Of a stretch of DNA of 64,000 bases, positions 35,223 to 46,470 are shown one piece after another (within the stretch, counting starts at the first letter, position 1; each line of letters starts with the position of its first letter). The stretch is from positions 372,001-436,000 of the forward strand of contig VZRS01006715.1 of the NCBI GenBank assembly GCA_013398055.1. The letters run 5' to 3'. Both the position numbers and the translations under genes were made by a program. The notes beneath the pieces are model-generated. The model was not told where the DNA came from, ran no database searches, and was given only the letters and a program-made list of their open reading frames with translations. The stretch comes from Ifrita kowaldi. Lineage: Eukaryota; Chordata; Aves; Passeriformes; Cinclosomatidae.

Positions 35223-38200
35223 AGTTGATATAGTGGGATCAGAAACAAGTTAACAGTGAAGGCTGTAACAAGTCGGAAACAAATGGATGTGAATTATAGC
35301 ATTGTAGGTGATTGCATTGCACCCAGTGCAATCAAGTTTTTTTTTTTTCTCCCTTCCTCCTCCATGCATGATTGCTACTGGATCATAGTTATTGTGGTGT
35401 GAAAACTTGAGAGAGACATCACGATGGATTTGTGGCATGGCCAGACTTCAATGGGTTAGGATATGTTGCTACTGGGAAGGTAATGTGCTGTCCCTGCAAT
35501 GTACTTCTATCTGTCACCATCTACATATCCTCTGGCTGCATGCAGAAGACAAGTACAACTCAGATATATACCAATTTCAACTAAAATAGCCTGGGCTCAA
35601 ATCAAGCCACACTTTTTTGCTTACTTTAATGTCTGCTTCAAAGTGTTACTTATTCTTTGGCTGTTCTTACTTTTTATCTGCCTGTTGGTATTGAGCTTCC
35701 TTTAATGAATATTTTCACCTGCTCCTTTGTCAAAGATTTTTTTTCTTTGTCCCTGAATCCTTTTGTATACTTCTACCATCATTTTACTTTGAAGATGCTT
35801 TTCTAGTCTTTACTGTGTCTAGAAGACTGAGCTCTGGGAGCTTTAAGCTGAAGTATTTGAAATACTTTGTATACTTTAGGTAGTATGTGGCCTTTGCTTG
35901 AATTAATCATAAAGAGCTCAAAAATTTACCTAAGTTTGCCCAATCTCTTCCTAAAGATGCATTCAGCAACTGAAGAAAAAAAGAAATGTATATTTGAATT
36001 GCAGCTTGAAAGGATTATATGATATTGGAGCCTTACCCATTTATTTCTGGACACTACCAAAGGACTTTGCAGTCCAGTTATTGCAATGTTAGAAGAGATT
36101 CTAACATTTTCTGTTGCTCACACCACTGATGCTTCATCTCCTCTGAGCTCTCTGCTTGAGAAACTCAAATATTTGTAGCTCAGTTGGAAAACTGAATAGT
36201 AGCAGTATGGAATATCTCATCACTGCTTCTCAGTGCTTCACTTTGAGCTTCATGTCAGTTCTTGGGTGAGCAGTTCAGCTGGTGAAACTGAAATTTCTCT
36301 TCTTGCATTGCCCCAGGGGAAACATGGCCTGCTAAGTAGCTGTGCTGAAGTGTCTGCCAGCACACATTGAAAGAAGATGCGTTGGAGTGTTTCTGGTTGT
36401 TTTCACTCAAAGTAGCTGTAGTTCTTTAAAACCTACAGTCTTGGATTCTGTGATCCACTGTGCTTACCTTGGGTTTCAGCTCCAGAGAGAAAGGGTTCAT
36501 ATCTTTCTCACTTGCTCTTGTTGCAGTGTGTGCATTCTGGATAGGTGTTATTTCAGACAAAGTTAAGCATCAGGTCACCTGAAAAAGTGGAACTGTTGGG
36601 GAACCATGTAAAATAGCGAACCATTTAAAAATAGTAATGTACTTTCTGGACTCCTTTTGTGGCTCTTTCCAAAGATTAGAAATTCTTCATGGTGACAGTT
36701 GAACGGGAAGCTATTGTGTACTGTGATACTAGGCTGTTGTTTCAGACTTGCTCTGCATACTTTTTCCCATGCACTTATGTTTTCATGGCTTTTTTTTAGA
36801 CAGAACTACCTACTGTAGCCTTGCAAAATGTATTTCAGTGAAGTCTAGTTCATAAAATCTCCATGCAGAAAACTCAGCAAATTGACTGTTTTAAAAGCAT
36901 CTGATATAACTCGTTAGATGTAAAGAGTAGCTGAAGCCTCTTTCTGAAGTATAGTAAAAGTCATATTTCCCATTATTGCCTTCATGAAAATTAATAATGT
37001 TTTATGTTCTTGGTCACTGGCAATAGGGAATGGTCAAATTTTTGGTAGAGAAAGCTTTGTTCTAAAAGAAAATTCAGTGACGTGGATAAAGTTACTCAAA
37101 ATAGAAGATACAAAATGCAGGATTCATAAGAGATTAGTATTTTAACTTGTGTATTCCGTCAGTCTGTGTAGTGTTCGAAGAACAAATATTTTAGTCTTGT
37201 GAAAGGCAAATTAAAATCATGCATTGAAACACTAATTTGAAGTGTGAAGCTCACTTGGTAGAAACTGTTGAGACATGAGGGTAGTGCTATTTATTGCTAG
37301 TTTAATTAATGAAATTGATTTATTGTCCATAACTTAGATTTGAAAGTCTGTACAGCATCAGATGCATCAGTATGTTAAACGTATTCTCAGTTATGTGGGC
37401 CATGTGAACTACAGGTAATCACAGAAGCTCCTGATCTAAGGTATCAACTCTTTGTATAAGAAGCTAAACAGTAGAGCAAATATTTTGCTGTGAAGTATCC
37501 CTCTGAGTGATCCTGTGTGTCCTTGTAAGACTGTTGCATTTAGTGAAAGGTGGCCTGCCTGACGAACTTGATCATCAATTAATATTATGTCATTGTACTA
37601 CAGAGCCTTTCTTATATTATATGAAATTTCTACAAAAATACAGATACTGAGTAACTTCACTGCCCTTTCAGTAACAGCTCATCATTATTGTCTAGTGTCC
37701 AAACTTAATAGAGTTATTAAGAAATATCAACAGAGATTATTGTCCTGAACAGCTGATTAGAAACTTAACTTTTTCAAGTCTTTACCCTGCATGTAATTTT
37801 GGATCTGTAATCACAGATCTAGAGGTTTAAGTCTCTATTCAGCTAAGAGAAGTGGTGAATGGATTTTGGGTTTTTTTTTTACTTAATCATTTGTTCATGT
37901 GTTTCATTTTCAAACTCTCTTTGGACTGCAAATGTAACTTAGTTTGAAACATTTGTCTACTTCTTCAGTTTTGCGGTCTTGGCATATAATTTCATACATA
38001 AATTTACTAAAGGTCAGAAAAATGTCTATTTTTATATGATTTTATTTTGAAAATGCAGTAGATGCAGAAACAGTAAAATGTATCCCTTTCTTGTATTTAT
38101 GTAGGGATGGTTTTTTTCTGAAGTAATGTTCAAATCAGAAGTCTTCCACTAGTCATTCACTTAGAGCTCTATCTTTCTTTTATATGGAAAGTTTTCCTTC

Positions 38201-38914
38201 TACTAATTTGGAAATGTGATTTTCAAGATCACAATCCAGATTTTTTTTGTTGTTGTTGCTGAATTACGAATTTTTCCTCAATTATTAAAATGCATTGTCA
38301 CTTATCTCTCTTATCCCAGTAGTGTAGTCTTTCCTTTTCTGGTTCTTTCACTCTAAATTTTCTTTTAATCTCTAAATGTGTGATTTAGTTTTCTTCTGCT
38401 TAGAGAAATCAGGATTTCTGATGCTCAGCTAACAGAAGGGAACCTGACATTAAGACTGGAGAATTATGGGTATCTAGAACTCAAAAAACTGACTGCTTGC
38501 TTGTGACTACTTGAAGAGTAGTAGCAAACCTCTGTGTGCATAAAAATATTTTTCAGATTATTTCACTCTCATCAGTAGTCACATTGAGCTTTAAGGGAGC
38601 AATAAGTAAGCGAACTAAACCATGGAGCTATGTAAAATCAGATTTTTGATATCTGTGTGTAACTAAATGGCAATTTCTGGAAAATCCTTTAAACTGGAAA
38701 GACCTTTATCTAGATTTTTTTTTTTTAAATTAGCCCAGATAGGCTAAACAGGCTTAATTAAAGTTCAGACCTAATACTAACAAACAGGAAAATCTGAGCT
38801 TTTATGAAATTCTAAAACTTAATTTTGCAAGACTGATGCCCAGTATATTCTTTCAGCTTGTGGAATGTCTTGATAGTAGTTTATTGATGCATGTAGTGTA
38901 GTCACTGTAGCAAT

Positions 38915-38962
38915 TATATTTACATATATATGTATGTGTATGTGTGTACATGTGTATATATC
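38915..38962. repeat. Alternating TA/TG/CA tract
   Basis: About 48 bp of nearly perfect purine-pyrimidine alternation (ATATATATGTATGTG and TGTGTACATGTG units). Such tracts can adopt Z-DNA and are length-variable. Confidence 0.75.
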
Positions 38963-40082
38963 AGATAGTCCCATGCAGTCTGGTTTCCACTAGTGCCTTG
39001 AATTACTGTTTTGATGAGCATCGTGCATTGCAAACTGTGATTTGTGATAAATTTTGTGGGGCACAACAGTTTTTTCCAGTAGGCTGCTTTGCTCGAATGG
39101 CAGGTGGCACAGGTGGTGCATTGCATAAAAACAACCAAAACCTGTTTTGAGCTTGACTTCTCAGCTGGGATGACCGTATGCTCCAGGGCTGTGACTTACA
39201 CAAGGTAGAAAGAATAATCTACATTGAATGTTAAGAAAAGATAGTGAAGGTGGAATATACTTGCATTGGCTAGTGGTTGTTCTGTTGTCTATGGGTATAA
39301 TTCAGTGGGCTTTGATCTTGTCACCTCAATCTGAGCAGCTGTGACCCTGGTCAGCGTACTCAGTGAGAATCTTCACAGACAAATGGGCACCTTCCAGATT
39401 TCAGTTGCAATTTTTTCTTTAGTACACTGTCTTATGTACAATTGATCGGGTTCTATTTTTTTAATTTACCTTTCTCAAAGTTCCTATCTTTACAGTTAAA
39501 AAGAAAAAACTGCTTGGAAAAACCTCATTGTAATGCCAAATAAAAGCTGTGACTCCTTGGGTTTTTCTGACTCCTGTTTGATCAGGATTTCTGTAACAGT
39601 TTCCTTTGTTTTTTTAAATTTATATAAATAGGTTATATGGATCTTTAGACATACCATTATCTTGCTACTGGAAGTGTATACGTTTGATACATACTCCCTT
39701 GAACCTTTTCATGGTCACAAAATGTATATCTGCTTCAATATACCAAGAGGAACATAGAGTTGGTAGGGAATTGCATTTACACTGCTGATTTTGTATTTTT
39801 AGCTTTCATGTTGTTTATGCAGGAGGGAGCCGTGACTTAGTGATTGGTTCACACTGCAGAGATTCAAAATCTTTCATAAAATAGGTAATATGGTCTGTTG
39901 GGGGAAACCAGAAAATGTAATTAGTCCATGGTAAATTTACTACTGGACCATGTCTCCGCTAATGGACCTTTCTGGTCTTTAAAATCAGCTTGTTACAGCA
40001 CTGGGATTCCAACTCAAAGTGGTTGCATTGCATTGCTGTAGCATTTGTAATTTAACACAACTTTTTCTTCTTCTTTCCAAAG

Positions 40083-40154
40083 GCGCCTGAACAGAAATAA
40101 CCTCCAGTTGCTTTCTGAACTGCTCTTTCTGGGGACGCCGAAGTTGTACAGGCT
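40083..40154 (+). CDS. SLIT2: SLIT2 coding exon 4 (LRR repeat)
   Basis: A 72-nt exon with acceptor CTTTCCAAAG and donor GTAAGT, phase 2 at both ends. It encodes the repeat RLNRNNLQLLSELLF then LGTPKLYRL, completing the Leu split with exon 3. It fits SLIT2 (LQL..ELLFLGT.KLYRL). Compared with human as I recall it, the middle reads LLSELL instead of LFPELL, plus N for H and P for A, so a normally Phe-Pro pair is changed to Leu-Ser; it may be a bird-lineage state. Exon 5 (the DLSENQIQAIP repeat in other species) is not present in the remaining 23.8 kb, so the gene continues beyond the window. Confidence 0.95.
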
Positions 40155-43100
40155 GTAAGTAGGCATGGCCCAATAACTATTATTTGGGAAAATTTGGATT
40201 TGGTCTGTTACTGTGTCTTACATTAGGATTTTTGTCTTTTGCCTCAATTAGCTCTAAGGTGTGTCATGGAACGTTGGTGTTTTGTTTAAACTGAGTACTT
40301 TCTTGGACTGCTTTGCAAGATTTTTTAAAAATTTTATTTTACATCTAGGTCAGATACTGATACTTGTGTGAGAGTATTGTCATTGATTCCCACTTCCGTA
40401 AGGAAGTTTTGCTGAAAGAATACTTTGACTTTCCTTTTCTCCTGTTTGGGGTTTTTTTTATAGTTTCTGTGTTAAAAGAAATAAAAAATGCTTGTGGAGA
40501 TTCTGATGCAGAGATGCAGCACTGTATAAGCACTTTGATTTTGTGGTGTTCTGGTTTTGTGGCTGTACACACCCGGACAGAAAAATGATGGCATTGGCAA
40601 ATGCTAGGTCTGTAGAGAAATCTCTCCTCTGTCCCATCACAGAGAAGACAAAGCTAGTAACTCAAGCTCTGGGAAGAAAAAACGATTAAATGCTTTACCT
40701 TAAATAAGAATGACAACAAATTGAGTAATGAGTTTTTGTTTTCATTGTATTACGTGGTTTGATAATTTTTTTACTCCTGGCAATATTTTAAAATAAATGG
40801 TTTGACCCACTGTCCTTTCTAAGAAGCCACTTAGTTCTGTTGCAGTTGAAATGTGGAATAAAGTTTAGATTCTGGTTGATTTGAACAAAATAAATTGTAA
40901 GGTATCTTTAAGTTACCGTATGTGTTATGGAAAGGATAACACATGACATGCTTAAGTAGGCTTTGGAAGGGTTGTACCAATTCAGCTGGTTTTAATTAGA
41001 TATGTGTTTGATACAGTTCTTTAGACTCCAGGTGAGATTTCTGCTGTCAAAACTGCTGGTTAATACTGGATTTCATCACTTGTGTGCTTGGAAAAAGAAA
41101 AGTGAAGGTGGAGGAAAGTGGGATTCCTCTTGTACCCCTTAGTATATGGAATTATGTTTGAGAATAAATGCGATTTTGAAGCTTTTATTTTTAGTTGATT
41201 TTTATTTTATTATTGTGAAATAATAGTTATTTTCTCCCTTCTTATAACAATATACAATGGCAAACTGAAAATTACTCTTATTATTGTAAACATTTCTTTG
41301 CATATTTTGTTTCATTCCTTTGCCTTGGATGTATACTTTGTTTCCAGAAATTCCCTGTAGTTGTAATGATTTGCTAAATGACTAGGCCAGTAAGCTGCCG
41401 AAGGCTTTTTTCCTGACAAACAAAAATATTTTGCTCTGGTATAATATTATAATATATTCAAATATGGTATTATATATTAACAGTTGAATCTCTTATAATT
41501 TCCATCAGCTGGGATAAAGACATTACATCTATCAGGAAGTAAATGAAAGGGATTTATGATAATTTTATTATTTCACCTAGAGTGTAATGGTTGCTACCTA
41601 GATTCATATAAAATAGAAATGAGCCATAATTTGCAGGCAAAAAAGGGATACACAGTTCAGTCAAAATCATATTTGAATATATTTATCTAAGAATTGTGTA
41701 TTTGATAGATACTAGTCTTAAATCTATAATGTTCTTTGACATAAAGCACACAACTGCTCATAGCATATATGGAGGAAAGTAAGAGATCACTGGCTTCACA
41801 GTATTACATTTCCTCTGCCTAAGGGTTATTGTTGATCAGACCATGAAAGTGAATGTCTGGTTATAATGTATTCATGTTTAAAAGAAAAATATGAATGATA
41901 GTAAAAAACTACAGCTGCTTAGCACTAAATTTGTAATAAAAAAAATGTCAGGCTAACAAAAGCCCTGATGTTAGTTAAATGTTTGTGGTCAGTTTTCAGA
42001 AAATATGTAGCTTGTTCCCTTTGAAGAGTATGAAGTGATTTGTTTTTTTACATGTATCGTTGTATATGCTTAGATGTATTTACATCCCAATAAATATTTT
42101 TCTAAGAAGAATTAAAGTTCTCTAAACATGATCAATAATATATATATTTTGCTTTGGGTTTAGTATTTATTTTTGGCATTTAACAGCTAATCAAACAATG
42201 TGTGTACTGCAAGGTTTCAACATGCTATTGAGCTTCTGTGAATAATAATTACCATTTGACCCTTGGCTGTAAATGAGATGCCAGGTGAAGAAGCACATAT
42301 GCTTGTTGTGTAGGCTAAATGCAATATAAAAGAAAGAGGTTACACTGTATATGAATTATGATTCGACACAGTTGGTTGCCGCCAGCGGCCAGCTATGCTT
42401 TCCCTTTGCTGTCTGCTCCAATTTCTCTTTGGACGGGCTGAGAGAGCACTGCATGTTCAGGTCAAGATGTTTGCCTAGAAATAGTAGTACAGTTGCAGCT
42501 GTGTTTGCTGGAGCAGGAGACTAGTTTAAATAGCATTACCATTTATCCAGTCCATTAACAGAACTCTGTAAAATAATACCAACTCTGCATAAACTACAGG
42601 ACAGTGTAATAAAATTACAAGCACTTGTTGACAGATGGGAAGTGTAAGTAAAGGAAAGCAATAGGCTGAGAATTTAAAAGAGACAGTGCATTATTTTCTG
42701 TGTCTAAAGACACGTAATTTCAAAGGTAGTTAAATTATTTTTCAGGCTACTTTCTTTCCAGTTTAGCAGCCTTCCAAGAAATCTCCTGGAACTAGTTAAA
42801 ATGGATAATTTTAGTCAAAACAGAAGCTGATTGTCCCATTAAGAGCTATCTACAAAGGTGTTTTGACATAAATATTTCAATAGGAAGTAGTTAATGCTAA
42901 AAATAGTATGGAGAGTGCTGTAGGGTATATTAATCTTACCTTACAAGCAATCTCTCAAAGCACAGTGTACATGAACCTCTGCTTTGATGCAACACCATTA
43001 AAATAAAGGTGCTGTTGTAAGTCCCCTGGGATGATGATACAAGTTCTTGCTCAACAAGTAGTATTCCTCGAGGAGGAGATGCATTCTTTGGTGACCCGTA

Positions 43101-43920
43101 TGCCCACTCACTCTAAGTTGTGTAGCCTCAGGGTTGGTACCTTAGCACAGAGAACTTCTACAGCCTAGTGAGTGCTTATCTGAGGCAAATAGATTTTGAC
43201 TGCTTACTTTGGCTGGTTAGATCACAGTTCATTGATTGCTGTTTGCTGCAGGATACTGAGTGCTGGACCCAAGCTGTTTGAAAAATCAGTTTTAAAAGAT
43301 ACCTTTATTAATCAGTGGGATGTAAAGGTTATTGAATTACATGCACAAAGCTTGTCCCTTTTGATTTACATTTCTTGAGCTTGGAATGTGGCTAAGTTTC
43401 CTTACCAACTAGTATCTGTGGTATAAGTTAGGCAACGTTGGCTTTTAAAAAAAAAAATCAATCTTTGTAGTGAATGTGGTCTTATATATGTTTTTCTTCT
43501 AATATGTGTACTTGAAGGTACACACTGTGAATGCTTCTTCTCTAAAGGGAAAAAAAAACCAACCCAAAACTTAATGTAGTCTGATTAATAAGCATCACTT
43601 TTGAAATGTCTGTTAGTCACTAAAAAAATTCCTAACAGCAAATAATTACAGGGAAGAAGTACTAAACATCAAAAAAACTTTAAAAAATTATCTTAGGCCA
43701 GAACAACAGCAGCAGCAGCTACAACAACAAAACATGCCATACGGGGGGCCCTTGCAAAAAATTCCTCCTGAATTAATTTCTGCCAGCTATGATTAAAGTG
43801 TGTGGTACTAGATGTGTCAGACACCATAGTTCTCTGCTTCATTTTACTCTTGGCCTCTTTGGCCCCTGCCACAATAAATCCCACAATGGTTAGGCAGGAA
43901 TTGCAGGTTACAGTTGCCAG

Positions 43921-44060
43921 GGTTACCGTTGTCCGGCCGGACCGACATCATTACTCATCCCGGCCGGCAGCCCCAGCCCGTGGCCGCTCCCGGCGCGGGG
44001 AGCCGGCGGCCCGGGGAACTTCTCCCGCTGGCTCTCGGTGCTGTGCTGGAGGTGCCGTTT
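43921..44060. promoter_or_regulatory. Isolated CpG-dense patch in intron 4 (candidate intragenic promoter)
   Basis: A hand count gives 16 CpG in 43921-44040, in a region where neighbouring kilobases have few. The block runs from GTTACCGTTGTCCGG to CTCTCGGTGCTG and is followed by ordinary sequence and then an A-rich run (about 44,106-44,126). Methylated intronic CpGs normally decay, so a retained cluster suggests an unmethylated regulatory element, a recent insertion, or GC-biased conversion. A strong donor-like CAG|GTAAGC at 44539/44540 lies about 480 bp downstream. No TATA box or known family was recognised. The promoter role is inference. Confidence 0.45.
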
Positions 44061-46413
44061 GCATCACTTGCTGCGTGTTGTTTTGCTTTTACCTTTGCCG
44101 AAAGAGAAAAAAAGAAAAAAAAAAAACTGCAAAACAAACCACATCAGATAGGAAGGAAAAAAGGTAATAAGATGGTGCATGTAAGGTGCTAGAACAAGGA
44201 CTTTTAAACGTTTTTAAGTGCTGGATTCCCTATTGTTAAGGTGTAATTTATGATTTTGTCATATTTCTTTTAACAGTAATCATGGTAAGTGGGACTATGG
44301 TCATAATTTTGTAGAAAAGACACTTATCTTCAGTCTGAAATCATTTTAACAACTCAATAAAGGAATCACTCATTAGAAAAATGCTTGTTATCGCAAAGCG
44401 TCTGAAATATTCCAACTGCAAACACCTGCTCTGGGTGTTAAATCCAATGAGGAGCAAAAATGAGTTTCTCCTTTTCAAAAGGCAATATTCAAGAATTTTT
44501 CTCCTTTTGAGAGTACATTGTTAGTGGAGCTGCTGTCAGGTAAGCGCAGTGGGTTGGTTTCCACGGTGCTACAGTAACATTACAGTGTGCTCCACTTTAT
44601 TGCAGATGTGGGCTGGATGGACAGTGATTTAACAAACATTTATTCAAACATGAATTATGAAGCCACTTTGTTCCTATATCCTCCCCAGGTTAGTGTGTTG
44701 AGGTATTTTACTCACTTGTTTGAGTTTTTATGATTTGTTATGGTGTATTCTAGCTGCATGGACATAAGGCAACTCCATTATTTTTTTCATGTGATAGAAT
44801 TAAATCTTATCATTTTAGAGCTAGGAATTCTACTGCTAGTTAGTTTTTAAATACTAGCATTATTTTGTTAGCATCACTCTTGAACTGTGACTATAGTTCT
44901 TAGAATGTAACTATATTTTAAAATTATTTTTTAGCAAAGAGATACTGCATATTAGTGTAGGCATAAATGAGTATATAGTTCTGGCTTTGTGGTGTTGTAA
45001 GCCAGTAATTAAAAAGAAATCTTTAATATATGTGTAATTACTAATCTTTTTTGCACTGTGGAAGCTCACTTACTGGTTTGCTACATCAGTGGATTTTTGC
45101 TAACAAGAGGTCTTACTGCCCCAGTTTGGAATATTTTCAGGGTGAATGTGGTCCCTTATGCTGCATGGCCACTGCCAGTTACAGTTCTGTGAGTTTATTT
45201 TGTCCCAGTCTGTAGACAGAAAGGCCTATCTAAAAAATAGAAGAATTAATGTGTATTAAAAATATGCTTGTTAAGGTTCATTGCCTGTAAGAATAAACCA
45301 AAGTAACTAAGAGCATGTTAACCTCTGCGCTAGGTTTGTAATATCTCTTCTCTGGCATTCATTTCTAGTATGGAAGACTGAGGAGATAAACTTTTGTGAG
45401 ACATTATAAAGACTGTTACTTCTGTTACCTGCTCATTTTTAATGTAAAGACAAAAGGAAATTGGGAGCTTGAATATTTTATGCAATTTGACTCACATCTG
45501 CATCTTTTTTCTGGTCCTACCACCTCTTGCTTCTATCTTGAGCTTTCATTCTCTGCTGTAATGTTTCAAAACTGAAAACTCTGTCATCTCAAGGTACTGA
45601 ACAAAACAAAAAACACCACTGTAGCTTTCCTTCAGACATAAGCCTTACAGATATGACAGGATGGCATGTCAGAGATTTTTGGAAGTGCTACAAAAATGCT
45701 TGTGATTCATCAGGTAATTGATTTTTTGAGCAAATATTGCTTATATGCATTTGGTGTACAACTTGCAGTAGCTATATCCTAGCAACAGCAAGCATTCAGC
45801 CTTAGATTGAGCTGAGTGGAAATGTTGGTAGAACCAGAATGAACTTTTGAAATGAAGTCAGGAAAAAAAAGTGAAATGTATTATCGCTCTGTGCAATTAC
45901 TGGACTTCAAACTTCACTGTGTTACTCTTCCTGCCCTTTGTTACAGAATCTCTTAATCTGTAGGTCTTTCCTGAGCTGTGCTTTCTGTTGGATTTGCATG
46001 TCACCTCTATGGTGCTGTGCAGGAAAAAAAATGGTGTATCAAATATACAGAAATCAAGTGAAATATTGTTACTGGAAGTAATAGTATGAGATGTTTTAAA
46101 TTGGAAACAAACTATTTTATTGTGAAATTATGCTGTCAGTATGGATTGTTATAGTTTTTACTTTTGAGGTAATTGGAAGCTGTCTTTGAACTGTGGTTGA
46201 ATTTGCCTTTATTTTTTAAATTATAAAACCATGATTTTGTTGGTTTTTTACAAGTAATATTTCTTTTGCTATTGGATAAAATGGAAAATTGGATGAACTG
46301 CTGGGGCTGTAAACTAATTCTCATCTGGGCAGATCACTAACTCTTTATGTAAGCTGCATTACTAAGTGATATAGCTGACTAATTTCAGCAAAAGACATCT
46401 GTAGGGATATCCA

Positions 46414-46470
46414 GGAGTTGGACTTTGATCCTTGTGGGTCCCTCCCAACTCAGAAGATTCTGTGATGCTT
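46414..46470 (+). mobile_element. CR1 3' tail fragment
   Basis: About 57 bp match the extreme 3' end of avian CR1: TTGGACTTTGATCCTTGTGG, then GTCCCTCCCAACTCAGAAG and ATTCTGTGATG. It is severely 5'-truncated, a common outcome of CR1 insertion. This tail is one of the clearest signs that the genome is avian. Confidence 0.9.

Larger units (their letters stand above)
22930..40082 (+). other. SLIT2: SLIT2 intron 3
   Basis: A 17.2 kb intron (GTAAGT to CCAAAG). It holds a 20-bp direct repeat pair around a 101-bp G-rich segment (23117-23257), simple tracts at 25700 and 27972, a CR1 remnant on the - strand (31849-33195), a shorter CR1 on the + strand (about 35018-35222), and a TA/TG tract at 38915. 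Open frames are short and unsupported. The blocks 28,980-29,310 and 30,090-30,440 are repeat-free, of mixed composition and rich in TAAT-type motifs, so they are candidate enhancers. In vertebrates the long 5' introns of SLIT2 are expected to hold such elements, but I cannot show conservation here. Confidence 0.9.
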
